From the NCBI GenBank assembly GCA_910583885.1, contig CAJUAC010000008.1:1-64000 (forward strand): a stretch of DNA of 64,000 nucleotides, in the 5' to 3' direction. The notes below the pieces were generated by a model. The model was not told the origin of the DNA and ran no database searches. It saw nothing but the letters and a program-made list of their open reading frames with translations. Made by a program: the position numbers and the translations under genes. Position 1 is the first letter of the stretch; each line of letters starts with the position of its first letter. The stretch comes from an uncultured Oscillospiraceae bacterium (GTDB taxonomy: Bacteria; Bacillota; Clostridia; Oscillospirales; Oscillospiraceae). This document shows, piece after piece, positions 1 to 8,672 of the stretch.

Positions 1-137
1 ACTCTCCCCTGGACGCTGCTGCGCTGGATATGCTGTCTTGTCTGCGGCATCCGCCCCGCCTCCCTACTTCATCACAGACTTAATAAACCGACCTGTTCAT
101 GGGATTTCCTGCGTCCCACCCAGGGTTCCATAGGCAG

Positions 138-165
138 AAAAAAGCCCCGTACCTACGGTACGAGG
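138..165 (-). terminator. Rho-independent terminator, minus strand
   Basis: On the minus strand a 9-bp stem (157-165 with 145-153, one G-T pair, 3-base loop) is followed by six T residues (positions 143 to 138). This is a textbook intrinsic terminator. It lies about 200 bases beyond the stop of the recombinase gene and probably ends that transcript. Nothing else that I can support was seen in 1-363; the short open frame crossing the hairpin is unlikely to be coding. Confidence 0.7.
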
Positions 166-363
166 TTCCAAAATGGCATAACGATACAGGCCGGTCTCTG
201 TTTCTTTAAAACCGGCAGGATTTGTTATGCAGAAAACCAGGAAAATAGGCTTGCATTCCCCCATCTTTTGTGATAGGATGCTTACAGTCCTTTCTTGCAC
301 CGCAGGTAAGGACTGGTTTTTCCTTAATTTTAAGGCAACTTATTAATTTTGTCTATTTCGGGG

Positions 364-1230
364 CTAAGAAATCAGCCCTAGCCGCTCCAGCTGGCGGGCA
401 TGCTCCATCCCGGTAGAAATGAGGTAAATACGGGTCGTCTCAATACTGGAGTGGCCCAACACATCCGCCAGCTTCGCCACGTCCCGGCTCGCACGGTAGA
501 ACGTCCGCGCGAACAGGTGCCGCAGGTTGTGCGGGAATACCTTCGTCGGCGCCACATTTGCTTTTTTGCAGAGGGCTTTCATCTCCGCCCAGATCTGGCG
601 GCGGGTGATCCCTTTTCCGCTTCTGGTGAGAAAGATCTCTCCAGAGGCGATTTTTTGCTTTTTGATATACTTTTGCAGCTTCCGGCACAGCTTCCCCGGC
701 AGCAGGATCGTCCGGATCTTCCCCTTCAAGGCAATCTCTGCACGCCCTGACCCAATGGATTCCACTGTAATGTACTTCACCTCCGAGACCCGGATCCCCG
801 TCGCACAAATTGTTTCAATGAGCAGTGCCAGACGGGGTTTTCCCGATCCCCTTGCCGTCTCCACAAGCCGCGTATATTCATCCTTTGTCAGCTCCCGCTC
901 CATACTGCGAAACAATTTCCGCTGGATCTTCAGGTACTTTACACGGCACTCCGGCCACCCCATACAGTTGAAAAACTTGTTCAGCGCCGACAGTTTCCCG
1001 TTGACTGTCTCTGGCTTGCATCCCAGCCCTCGCAGGTGCTCCTTCCACCCCGACACTACCTCTTTTGTCACTGCATTTCCTCCCAGCCATGCCGCAAAGC
1101 CCTTCACTTCACGGATGTACTTCTCTATCGTGCTCCCCTCCCGTTCCTCACCATGTAAGCGCTTATAGAATACGGTAAGCTGTTTTAAGGTAATCCTTCT
1201 GTTCTCCATGGAAACCTTCTCCCATCTCAT
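364..1230 (-). CDS. Tyrosine recombinase/integrase
   Basis: This is a site-specific recombinase of the phage integrase (XerC/D-like) family, about 288 residues. The N-terminal ~100 residues form a SAM-like DNA-binding domain and the rest is the catalytic domain. The full catalytic set is visible: Arg near residue 147 (ATGIRVSEV), a Lys near 170, His234 and Arg237 (HNLRHLFAR), His260 (LGHSS) and the nucleophile Tyr269 (TTRIYL). The start at 1230 is preceded by GGAGG at 11 bases; 1209 is an alternative with GAGAAGG. No cargo, partner gene or att site is recognisable, so its substrate is unknown. It may be a stand-alone chromosomal recombinase or the end of a mobile element that begins left of the window. 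Confidence 0.85.
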   Translation of the reverse strand: MRWEKVSMENRRITLKQLTVFYKRLHGEEREGSTIEKYIREVKGFAAWLGGNAVTKEVVSGWKEHLRGLGCKPETVNGKLSALNKFFNCMGWPECRVKYLKIQRKLFRSMERELTKDEYTRLVETARGSGKPRLALLIETICATGIRVSEVKYITVESIGSGRAEIALKGKIRTILLPGKLCRKLQKYIKKQKIASGEIFLTRSGKGITRRQIWAEMKALCKKANVAPTKVFPHNLRHLFARTFYRASRDVAKLADVLGHSSIETTRIYLISTGMEHARQLERLGLIS

Positions 1231-1367
1231 AAAAATATAGGCCTCCATTTTACCCGATTATAGCGAATAAAAAAACCTCCACTTTCCTGTTATGTCATAC
1301 TGGACGATGCCCTTGTCCTGCCTGGAGCATATCCAGGGAAAAATAAAGCCTGTGGGACAGGTTATCA

Positions 1368-1396
1368 TTGAAAAAGCGGGAAAAAGTCTGTATAAT
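1368..1396 (+). promoter_or_regulatory. Sigma-A promoter of apgM
   Basis: TTGAAA (1368-1373), a 17-base spacer and a perfect TATAAT (1391-1396) stand about 30 bases upstream of the phosphoglycerate mutase start. Transcription should begin near 1403. Confidence 0.85.
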
Positions 1397-1427
1397 GGAT
1401 ATCAGCATGGAAAAGGAGGCTCTCCTG

Positions 1428-2681
1428 ATGAAATATCTGCTCGTAATTGGGGACGGTATGGCCGATAACCCGGTCCCTCAGCTGGGCGGCCGGACGCCTT
1501 TGCAGGCCGCCAGTATCCCAACCATCGACCGCATGGCCGCCAGAGGATTGGTGGGAAGCGTGGTCAACTGCCCGAAACCGCTGCCTGCTGGCAGTGAGAC
1601 GGCGATTTTGTCCATCTTTGGATGCGACCCCAGGCGGTACTTTACGGGGCGTTCCCCTATGGAGGCGGCCGCCGCAGGCATCCAGATGTTCCCCGGAGAC
1701 GCCGCTTTCCGCTGTAACCTAGTTACCCTGGAGGACGGGGAGATGCCCTTGGAGGAGAAGCGGATCCTCTCCCACAGCGCCGGATCCATTGACGGCGAAT
1801 CCGCTATGGCGGCCACCGGCGCACTGCTGGGCGACCCCCGTTTCGCCGCCGCCCTGGCGGCGGCGGAGATCGAGCTCCACCGCTTCCCTGCCTTCCGGCA
1901 GCTCGCTGTCCAGCACCACAGCGACATCCAAGGCATCCGCTTCACCCCGCCCCACGACCACCTGGAGGAACAGGCCGGCCCCTATTTCCCCACCGGCAAC
2001 AGCCGTGCAGAGGTGTTTGCCCATCTGATGCGCCTGGCCCATGAGATCCTGAACCACCACCCGGTGACAGAGGCCCGCCGCCAGGCGGGGAAACTGCCTG
2101 CAAACGGGATCTGGTTCTGGGCGGAGGGCACTGCCGTGGCACTTCCCTCCTTCCTGGAGCAGTATGGCTGCGGCGGCGCAGTGGTCAGCGCCGTGCCGCT
2201 GTGCCACGGCATCGGGATCCTGCGCGGCCTGGAGATGGTGGAGGTAGAGGGCGCCACCGGCGAGCTGGACACCAATTTCGCCGGTAAGCTGGAAGCTGCC
2301 TGGAATAAACTGCAACAGTACGATTTTGTCTGCCTGCATCTGGAGGCCCCGGATGAGTGTACCCACAACGGCGATCTCCCCGGCAAGGTGCAGTCCATTG
2401 AGTGGCTGGACAGCCGCCTGGTCTCCCCGCTTCTCTCCCGCCTGGAGCAGGCGCACCAGGACTGCCGCGTCCTGCTGCTGAGCGACCACAAGACCCTCAC
2501 CGCTACCCGGGGCCATGACGGGGATCCGGTGCCCTTCCTCCTTTACGACAGCCGGCAGGATACGGGCCGGGGCGGCGTGTATGACGAACCCTCTGGGGCA
2601 GCGGGCCCCTTGATCGCGGATGGGAGCAAGCTGCTGGACATGCTGTTTGAAAAACAGGCCGGTGAGATACGCCGTGCTTGA
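1428..2681 (+). CDS. apgM: Cofactor-independent phosphoglycerate mutase, archaeal type
   Basis: This 417-residue protein matches the archaeal-type 2,3-bisphosphoglycerate-independent phosphoglycerate mutase (ApgM) branch of the alkaline phosphatase superfamily. It interconverts 3- and 2-phosphoglycerate in the cytoplasm. Visible family signatures are the N-terminal metal site VIGDGMADNP, the FTGRSPMEAAAAGI segment near residue 75, and a C-terminal SDHKT...RGHDGDPVPF metal-binding block. The ATG at 1428 follows an AAGGAGG site; the open frame extends upstream, but that part overlaps the promoter. A DUF1015 gene follows 22 bases downstream and is probably co-transcribed. In Clostridia ApgM-like proteins often sit beside serine or phosphoglycerate genes, so a role apart from the main glycolytic mutase is possible. 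Confidence 0.85.
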   Translation: MKYLLVIGDGMADNPVPQLGGRTPLQAASIPTIDRMAARGLVGSVVNCPKPLPAGSETAILSIFGCDPRRYFTGRSPMEAAAAGIQMFPGDAAFRCNLVTLEDGEMPLEEKRILSHSAGSIDGESAMAATGALLGDPRFAAALAAAEIELHRFPAFRQLAVQHHSDIQGIRFTPPHDHLEEQAGPYFPTGNSRAEVFAHLMRLAHEILNHHPVTEARRQAGKLPANGIWFWAEGTAVALPSFLEQYGCGGAVVSAVPLCHGIGILRGLEMVEVEGATGELDTNFAGKLEAAWNKLQQYDFVCLHLEAPDECTHNGDLPGKVQSIEWLDSRLVSPLLSRLEQAHQDCRVLLLSDHKTLTATRGHDGDPVPFLLYDSRQDTGRGGVYDEPSGAAGPLIADGSKLLDMLFEKQAGEIRRA

Positions 2682-2703
2682 AATATTGATGGAGGAAAGA
2701 GGA

Positions 2704-3984
2704 ATGAACAAGAAATTCGAGAAACTGGGCCTGCGCCCTGCGGACATCCTATTGCCCAAGGGCTGTGACATGAGCCGGTGGGCTGTGGTAGCCTGCGACC
2801 AGTTCACCTCCCAGCCGGAATACTGGGAGGAGGCTGACCGCATCGCCGGGGACGCGCCCTCCACACTGCGCCTGATCCTGCCCGAGAGCAAGCTCAACGA
2901 CGCGGATGTGGAGGAGCACATCGCAGGCATCAACCGGGCTATGGAGGACTATCTGGCCCGGGACATTTTCCAGGTCCATCAGGATGCGGTCATCTACATT
3001 GAGCGTACCCAGTCCGACGGCGCAGTCCGCCCGGGCCTTGTGGCGGCAGTAGATCTGGAGCAGTACGACTATACCCCCGGCTCCGGCTCCCTGATCCGCG
3101 CCACCGAGGGCACCGTACTCGAACGCATCCCGCCCCGGGTCCGGGTCCGCAAGGATGCCCCCATTGAGCTGCCCCATGTGATGCTGCTCATCGACGACCC
3201 CCAGCACACCTGCATCGAGCCCATCACCGCCGCCACCAGCTCCATGGAGCTGGTCTATGACTTCAGCCTGATGCTGAAGGGCGGCCATCTCAAGGGCTGG
3301 AAGCTCTCTGTGGCACAGACGGACGCCTTGGCGGACGCCCTGGCAGGGCTGGCCAGCGACAGCGCCATGCGGGAGAAGTACGGCTTGTCCGGCGTCCCAC
3401 CCCTGCTGTTCGCCGTGGGAGACGGCAACCACTCCCTGGCTACCGCCAAGACCTGTTATGAGAACCTGAAGAAGGTAACGCCGGAGAGCGAGTGGGCCAA
3501 CCTGCCTGCCCGGTATGCCTTGGTGGAGATTGAGAACCTCCACAGCGATGCGCTGCAATTCGAGGCGATCCACCGGGTGGTCTTCGGCGTGGATCCGGAA
3601 AAGCTGCTGGCCGCCTTCCGGGAGTTCTATCCTACTGCCCGGGACGGCCAGGGTGTCGGCCACACCATCGCTTACACCTGGTCCGGCGGCTCCGGCTACC
3701 TCAACGTGCCCAATCCCCGTGTACAGCTGGCTGTCGGCACCCTGCAAAACTTCCTGGATGTTTATCTCAAGGAAAACGGCGGGGAGGTGGACTATATCCA
3801 CGGCAGCCAGGTGACAGACGAGCTGGGGGCCAAACCCGGCAACATCGGCTTCAAGCTGCCCGCTATGGGCAAGGAACAGCTCTTCAAGACCGTCATTGCT
3901 GACGGCGTGCTCCCCCGCAAGACCTTCTCCATGGGCCATGCGGAAGACAAGCGCTACTATGTGGAGGGCCGGAAAATCAAATAA
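2704..3984 (+). CDS. DUF1015 family protein
   Basis: This 426-residue soluble protein belongs to the DUF1015 family, recognised by the N-terminal region (LGLRPADILLPK and WAVVACDQFTSQPEYW) and the central DGNHSLATAK motif near residue 240. Related family members elsewhere have been discussed as possible kinases or SerC-linked proteins, but I know of no established reaction. It follows apgM by 22 bases with its own GAGGAAAGAGG ribosome site, and a strong hairpin terminator follows directly. The two genes therefore form a short operon, and a link to phosphoglycerate or serine metabolism is an inference from that pairing alone. Confidence 0.75.
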   Translation: MNKKFEKLGLRPADILLPKGCDMSRWAVVACDQFTSQPEYWEEADRIAGDAPSTLRLILPESKLNDADVEEHIAGINRAMEDYLARDIFQVHQDAVIYIERTQSDGAVRPGLVAAVDLEQYDYTPGSGSLIRATEGTVLERIPPRVRVRKDAPIELPHVMLLIDDPQHTCIEPITAATSSMELVYDFSLMLKGGHLKGWKLSVAQTDALADALAGLASDSAMREKYGLSGVPPLLFAVGDGNHSLATAKTCYENLKKVTPESEWANLPARYALVEIENLHSDALQFEAIHRVVFGVDPEKLLAAFREFYPTARDGQGVGHTIAYTWSGGSGYLNVPNPRVQLAVGTLQNFLDVYLKENGGEVDYIHGSQVTDELGAKPGNIGFKLPAMGKEQLFKTVIADGVLPRKTFSMGHAEDKRYYVEGRKIK

Positions 3985-3996
3985 CCCAGAAACAAA

Positions 3997-4028
3997 CGGC
4001 CAGAGGCCCCGATGGGGGCCTCTGGCCG
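3997..4028 (+). terminator. Terminator after the apgM operon
   Basis: A perfect 14-bp stem (3997-4010 with 4015-4028) with a GATG loop begins 12 bases after the DUF1015 stop codon. The tail (CTTTCTG) is only moderately T-rich. The convergent AraC gene ends at 4099, so it may act in both directions. Confidence 0.7.
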
Positions 4029-4098
4029 CTTTCTGCTGCGCCCTGGGGCGCAGGCCCTTTTTCATAGACAGGCCGCTGCCTGCACGGCAGCGCCCCAA

Positions 4099-4956
4099 CT
4101 ATGCCTCCCTGCTGCCCCGCGCCTGGTTGGCGTATTGCCGGGGGGATATCCCCTTCACCTCCTTGAAAGCCCGGGAGAAGTAGAAGGGATCCTCAAACCC
4201 GACAGAATTGGAGATTTCCTGGATGGAGTGGCTCGTCGTGGACAGCAGGGCGCAGGCCCGTTCGATCCGGTACTCTAACAGGAATCTCTTAGGGGACATC
4301 TGGAAGCGCTTCATGAAGCGGCGGTAAAGGCTGCTATGGCTGACCGAAGCATAGGCCGCCAGCCCCTCCACCGTGATCGGCGTCTCATAGTGGTTGATGA
4401 TGTACTCTGCCGCCAGCAGGGCGCAGTCCGCTGCTTCTTTGCCCCGCTGCCCGCCGTGGCGGGCAGTGCGCACCAGGAAGGACAGCAGCTGGTACAGCCG
4501 CGCCGTCATTGCCAGGCTTTCCGCTGTGGAGGTACCGTAGCTGCGGTAGATGTCCTCCAGAAGGGTACGGAGCTCCCCGCTGTCCCGGCCCCGGTACACC
4601 GGCTCCTCCTCCGTCAGGTCTGTCTGCCCCATATAGCTGGCCGCATCCAGCCCGCCAAACCCCACCCACACATACTCCCAGGGCTCCTGGGCGTCAGCAT
4701 AGTAGTGGATGGTGGCATCCGGATAGGCGAGGAACGTATCCCCAGCCTGGAGGTCGTAGCGCTGGTTTTTGTACAGGAACACCCCCCGCCCACCAATTAC
4801 ATGGTGGAGAAGGAAGTGGTTGCGCACCCCCGGGCCCCACCCGTAACTCGGGGGGCACTGTTGACAGCCCGTATTCTGGACATAGAGTGATGCCGTCCGG
4901 CGTTCCAGCTTCAGTGAATGCTTATAGATGCTGCTTTGTTGTTCGTTCATTGACAT
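4099..4956 (-). CDS. AraC-family transcriptional regulator
   Basis: This regulator of about 285 residues has an N-terminal cupin-like sensing domain (GVFLYKNQRYDLQAGDTFL near residue 65, a typical AraC arm/cupin sequence). A C-terminal double helix-turn-helix follows, with the second helix visible in ISNSVGFEDPFYFSRAFKE and the family ending SPRQYAN. Proteins of this design usually bind a sugar or other small ligand and activate a neighbouring operon. Here no catabolic genes adjoin it; the divergent neighbour is the histidine operon, so its target is not evident. ATGs at 4956 and 4950 both follow GAGGAGGGGAG; the first is listed. An inverted repeat overlaps its own -10, hinting at autoregulation. 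Confidence 0.85.
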   Translation of the reverse strand: MSMNEQQSSIYKHSLKLERRTASLYVQNTGCQQCPPSYGWGPGVRNHFLLHHVIGGRGVFLYKNQRYDLQAGDTFLAYPDATIHYYADAQEPWEYVWVGFGGLDAASYMGQTDLTEEEPVYRGRDSGELRTLLEDIYRSYGTSTAESLAMTARLYQLLSFLVRTARHGGQRGKEAADCALLAAEYIINHYETPITVEGLAAYASVSHSSLYRRFMKRFQMSPKRFLLEYRIERACALLSTTSHSIQEISNSVGFEDPFYFSRAFKEVKGISPRQYANQARGSREA

Positions 4957-5029
4957 CTCCCCTCCTCTCAGATTGCCTGCCCGGGCTGACGGGCAGTGGG
5001 AGGCCATAAGGGGCGCCTCCCATATATGT

Positions 5030-5059
5030 ATTATACATGACCTCCCCAGTACTTGTCCA
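5030..5059 (-). promoter_or_regulatory. Promoter of the AraC regulator
   Basis: On the minus strand TGGACA (5054-5059), an 18-base spacer and a perfect TATAAT (5030-5035) precede the AraC gene. The -10 lies inside the inverted repeat ATGTAT-T-ATACAT (5027-5039), which could be an autoregulatory operator. Confidence 0.6.
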
Positions 5060-5184
5060 CAACTTCTGTCAGTTTTGACGGAACGTTGCGAAAAATTTTC
5101 TGTTTTACCCGACCAGATTCCCTTGATTTGTGAATTCTGCCAGGAAAGCCGCCGGCACTGCGCGGATTTTTTCCGATTGTGCCG

Positions 5185-5225
5185 TTGACTTCCTTGCACT
5201 ATCATGCTACCATGCTAAAGTGCAA
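5185..5225 (+). promoter_or_regulatory. his operon promoter with inverted-repeat operator
   Basis: A -35 TTGACT (5185-5190) and -10 TACCAT (5208-5213), 17 bases apart, overlap an inverted repeat TTGCACT (5194-5200)/AGTGCAA (5219-5225). Inside it CATGCTA occurs twice (5203-5209 and 5211-5217). The repeat covers the spacer, the -10 and the predicted start site. It lies 25 bases upstream of a TrpR-family regulator, as expected for a repressor operator. The role is inferred. Confidence 0.65.
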
Positions 5226-5249
5226 AAGTACAGGAAAGGAGGAAGCTGC

Positions 5250-5591
5250 GTGGACGTGTTCCATACCGAGGGCGCCGCCCTGCTCGTCCAGGCCATTCTC
5301 GCCCTGGAGACGGAGGAGGAGTGCCGGGCCTTCCTGGAGGACCTGATGACCGGCCGTGAGATCCAGGACTGCTCCCAGCGGATCCTGGTGGCGCGGCTCC
5401 TGCGGGAGCAGATGGTCTACAGCCGCATTGCGGAGATCACCGGCGCCAGCAGCGCCACCATCAGCCGCGTCAACCGCTGCTGCACCTACGGCTCTGGAGG
5501 CTACCGGGCCATACTGAACCGGCTGGACAGCCAGCAAAGCGGCGGGGCCCTCAAAACAGAATCACAAGAAAATCTTCATCGGGAGGAATAG
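5250..5591 (+). CDS. hisR: TrpR/YerC-family regulator of the his operon (HisR-like)
   Basis: This 113-residue protein belongs to the TrpR/YerC/YecD DNA-binding family. The helical core DLMTGREIQDCSQR is followed by the helix-turn-helix (YSRIAEITGASSATISRVNR, residues ~55-74). The GTG start at 5250 follows AAAGGAGGAAG. It is the first gene of the histidine operon, six bases before hisZ, and members of this family next to his genes have been proposed as histidine-responsive repressors. The inverted repeat over its promoter fits negative control of the whole operon, including itself. The ligand is inferred from context; the fold is clear from sequence. The gene symbol is used by analogy only. 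Confidence 0.8.
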   Translation: MDVFHTEGAALLVQAILALETEEECRAFLEDLMTGREIQDCSQRILVARLLREQMVYSRIAEITGASSATISRVNRCCTYGSGGYRAILNRLDSQQSGGALKTESQENLHREE

Positions 5592-5597
5592 GATCTC

Positions 5598-6692
5598 ATG
5601 GTTGAATCCCCCATCTGGCGTCCAGACGAGCAGGCCAGCCTGCGGCTGCGCTCCCTCTACCACCGCCACGGCTATCTGCCCTACCGCATGAGCAAATTCG
5701 AGCCGTATGATTTATATGTACGCAATAAAAATTTCCTGGTCAGTGAGAACATCCTGACCTTCACCGACACAGACGGGCGGCTGATGGCCCTCAAGCCGGA
5801 CGTCACCCTCTCCATTGTCAAAAATGCCCAGCCTCCCGCGGGGGCGCTGGAAAAGGTCTACTACAGCGAGTATGTCTACCGCACCTCCCCGGCGTCCATC
5901 GGCTACCGGGAGATCATGCAGGCCGGGCTGGAGTGCATCGGCAGCCTGGACCTGGCCGCCACCGGCGAGGTGCTGGCCCTGGCGGCGGAGAGCCTGTCAC
6001 TGCTCGGCAGCGGGGAGTACCTGCTGGACCTGGGGCATATGGGCCTGGTCTCCGGCCTGCTGGAGGGCCTGGATGGGGACACGGCAGCTGCGCTCCTGGC
6101 AGAGCTGGGGCGGAAGAATACCGGCGCAATCCGCCAGCTGTGCGCCCAGTCCGGTGTGGCCCACAGCCTTGCGGAGCGCCTGTGCCGTCTGGCTCTGCTC
6201 TATGGGCCGCCGGAACAGGTGCTGCCGGAGCTGGAGGGGCTGGCACAGGGCGCGCAGGGGCGTGCTGCCCTGGAGGAGCTGGAGGGGCTGTGCGCAGTCC
6301 TGGGGCAGCTGGGCCTGCTGGGGCAGCTGCGGCTGGACTTCTCCATTGTCAACGACATGCGCTACTATAACGGCATCATCTTCCGGGGCTATCTGCCGGG
6401 CCTGGCCAGCGGTGTGCTGGCCGGCGGGCGCTATGACAACCTCCTGAGCCGGATGGGCAAGGCCGGCGGGGCTGTGGGCTTTGCTGTGTATCTGGACCAG
6501 CTGGAGCGGTTGGAGGAGGAGAGCACATACGATGTGGATGTGCTGCTGCTGTACGGCCCCGGGGACAGCCCTGCCGCCGTGGCCGGCAGGGCCGGGGAGC
6601 TGCTGGCCCAGGGGAAGTCCGTCCGCACAGAGCGGGAAGCCCCCCAGGGGCTGCGCTGGCGGGAACTGGTCCGCTTCGGGGAAGGAGAATAG
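5598..6692 (+). CDS. hisZ: ATP phosphoribosyltransferase regulatory subunit HisZ
   Basis: HisZ is a histidyl-tRNA synthetase-like protein without aminoacylation activity that assembles with short-form HisG and confers histidine feedback inhibition. The 364-residue product shows class II synthetase motifs (LMALKPDVTLSIVKN near 60 and YRTSPASIGYREIMQAGLECIG near 95-115) and the conserved RYYNGI and GVLAGGRYDNLL blocks near 255 and 275. The length is normal for HisZ. It starts six bases after the regulator and hisG follows with one base between, so translation is probably coupled. Its presence explains why the HisG here is short. Confidence 0.95.
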   Translation: MVESPIWRPDEQASLRLRSLYHRHGYLPYRMSKFEPYDLYVRNKNFLVSENILTFTDTDGRLMALKPDVTLSIVKNAQPPAGALEKVYYSEYVYRTSPASIGYREIMQAGLECIGSLDLAATGEVLALAAESLSLLGSGEYLLDLGHMGLVSGLLEGLDGDTAAALLAELGRKNTGAIRQLCAQSGVAHSLAERLCRLALLYGPPEQVLPELEGLAQGAQGRAALEELEGLCAVLGQLGLLGQLRLDFSIVNDMRYYNGIIFRGYLPGLASGVLAGGRYDNLLSRMGKAGGAVGFAVYLDQLERLEEESTYDVDVLLLYGPGDSPAAVAGRAGELLAQGKSVRTEREAPQGLRWRELVRFGEGE

Positions 6693-6693
6693 G

Positions 6694-7329
6694 ATGGAAC
6701 GCATCATGAATATCGCCCTTCCCAAGGGGCGCCTGGGTGAGAAGGTCTACCAGCGGCTCAAGGCCGCCGGGTACCCCTGCCCGTCCATTGAGGAGGAGAA
6801 CCGGCGCTTGATCTTCGAGAACCCGGCAGCCGGGGTGCGCTACTTCTGGGTAAAGCCCTCGGATGTAGCCATTTACGTGGAGCGGGGCGCCGCCGATGTG
6901 GGCGTGGCCGGGAAAGACATTCTGCTGGAGTACTGCCCAGATGTCTACGAGCTGGCAGATCTGGGCCTGGGCAAATGCCGGATGTGCGTGGCCGCCAAGC
7001 GGTCCTTCCGTGACCGCCCGGACCGGGTACTCCGGGTTGCCACCAAGTTCCCCCACATTGCCGCCCGCTATTATGGCTCCCTCAGCCGGGATATTGACAT
7101 CATCAAGCTCAACGGCTCCATCGAAATTGCCCCTATCCTGGGGCTCAGCGATGTGATTGTTGATATCGTGGAGACAGGCAAGACGCTCCTGGAAAATGAC
7201 CTGGAGCCCAGGGAGACCATTGTCCCCATCTCCGCCCGGCTGGTGGCCAACAAGGTCAGCTATAAGTTCAAGCACCAGCAGATCACAGCGCTCTGCGGCC
7301 GTCTGGAGGCGCAGCCGCTATCCCGATAA
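6694..7329 (+). CDS. hisG: ATP phosphoribosyltransferase catalytic subunit, short form
   Basis: HisG catalyses the first committed step of histidine synthesis, joining ATP and PRPP. The 211-residue protein has the N-terminal ALPKGRLGEKVY motif, GVAGKDILLE near residue 75 and the PRPP-binding DVIVDIVETGKTL near 160. It lacks the C-terminal ACT-like regulatory domain of the long form, in agreement with the adjacent hisZ. The ATG at 6694 follows GAAGGAGAATAGG; an internal ATG 12 bases further on would be a less well spaced start. Confidence 0.96.
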   Translation: MERIMNIALPKGRLGEKVYQRLKAAGYPCPSIEEENRRLIFENPAAGVRYFWVKPSDVAIYVERGAADVGVAGKDILLEYCPDVYELADLGLGKCRMCVAAKRSFRDRPDRVLRVATKFPHIAARYYGSLSRDIDIIKLNGSIEIAPILGLSDVIVDIVETGKTLLENDLEPRETIVPISARLVANKVSYKFKHQQITALCGRLEAQPLSR

Positions 7330-7382
7330 ACCATACAATACGACAAGTTCGCTTATCCACTCAGTCAGGAGGATATGGGCAG

Positions 7383-8672
7383 ATGATACAGATTTTAGAC
7401 GCGGGCCAGATCCCTCTCGCAGAGATCTTGGCCCGGACAGAGGATTCCAGGGATGTGTCCGGCATTGTAGCCGGGATCATCGCGGATATCCGGGAAAATG
7501 GGGACGCCGCTCTGCTGCGGTACGAGAAGGAGTTTGACAAGGCGGAGCTGGATGCGCTGGAGGTCCCCCCGGAGCAGCTGGACCAGGCCCTGGCGGGGCT
7601 GGAGCCCGGCCTGCGGGCCATCCTGGAGGAGGCGGCGGAGAATATCCGCACTTTCCACCGCTGCCAGGTACAGAACGGCTTTCTTTTAAATGAAACAGCA
7701 GGCGTAGTGCTGGGGCAGAAGGTGACGCCTATCGAGAAGGTTGGCGTCTACATCCCCGGCGGCACCGCCCCGCTGATCTCCACAGTACTCATGGACTGCA
7801 TCCCCGCCAACATCGCCGGTTGCCGGGAGATTGTTATGGCCTCCCCGCCCACGTGCGGCGGGGACGTCCATCCCGCCATCCTGGCGGCAGCACGGATTGC
7901 CGGGGTGAACCGGGTGTTCCGCTGCGGCGGGGCCCAGGCAATCGCGGCCCTGGCCTATGGCACGGAGTCTGTGCCCCAGGTGGACAAAATTGTGGGCCCG
8001 GGCAACGCCTTTGTAGCGGAGGCAAAGCGCCAGGTGTTTGGCAGGGTGGGCATTGATATGATTGCCGGGCCCAGCGAGATCCTGGTGATTGCCAGCGCCG
8101 CCAGCGACCCCAGGCATGTGGCCGCCGACCTGCTCAGCCAGGCGGAGCATGACAGGAACGCCTGCGCCGTACTGGTGACGGATTCCTCCGCCCTGGCCCA
8201 TGCGGTGGCCGCAGAACTGGAGCGGCAGCTGCCCCTGCTGCCCCGGGCGGAGGCCGCCAGGGCGTCCCTGGAAGCAAATGGGAAGATCATCCTGACCAGG
8301 GATATCCCCCAGGCCATCGCCATTGCCAACCAGCTGGCCCCAGAGCATTTGGAGCTGTGCGTGGACAACCCCTTCGACTACCTGGATCAGGTGGAGAATG
8401 CCGGGTCCATCTTCCTGGGCCGCTTCTGCCCGGAGGCACTGGGGGATTATTTCGCAGGGGCCAACCACACCCTCCCCACCAGCGGCACAGCGCGCTTCTC
8501 CAGCCCGTTGTCTGTGGAGGATTTTGTCAAAAAATCACAATTTATCTACTATTCCGCCTCCGCCCTCTCCGGCGCCAGCGGCAGGATTGCCGCCTTTGCC
8601 CGGCAGGAGGGCCTGGAGGGCCACGCGCGCAGCGCTCTGGCCCGGGAGGCGCGGGAAGGAGCCGAGCAATGA
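7383..8672 (+). CDS. hisD: Histidinol dehydrogenase
   Basis: HisD performs the last two steps of histidine synthesis, oxidising L-histidinol to L-histidine with NAD+ and zinc. The 429-residue protein has the family length and signatures: VGVYIPGGTAPL near 120, GGAQAIAALAYGTE near 185, IDMIAGPSEILVIA near 225 and the zinc-ligand region LLSQAEHDRNA near 255, plus the C-terminal GANHTLPTSG. A 53-base gap separates it from hisG, the only sizable gap in the core of the operon; no terminator is seen there. The stop overlaps the hisC start (ATGA). Confidence 0.96.
   Translation: MIQILDAGQIPLAEILARTEDSRDVSGIVAGIIADIRENGDAALLRYEKEFDKAELDALEVPPEQLDQALAGLEPGLRAILEEAAENIRTFHRCQVQNGFLLNETAGVVLGQKVTPIEKVGVYIPGGTAPLISTVLMDCIPANIAGCREIVMASPPTCGGDVHPAILAAARIAGVNRVFRCGGAQAIAALAYGTESVPQVDKIVGPGNAFVAEAKRQVFGRVGIDMIAGPSEILVIASAASDPRHVAADLLSQAEHDRNACAVLVTDSSALAHAVAAELERQLPLLPRAEAARASLEANGKIILTRDIPQAIAIANQLAPEHLELCVDNPFDYLDQVENAGSIFLGRFCPEALGDYFAGANHTLPTSGTARFSSPLSVEDFVKKSQFIYYSASALSGASGRIAAFARQEGLEGHARSALAREAREGAEQ

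Noticed and set aside
97..300. 67-codon minus-strand frame near the left edge
   Set aside because: It contains a complete intrinsic terminator (138-165), has no ribosome site and resembles no protein.
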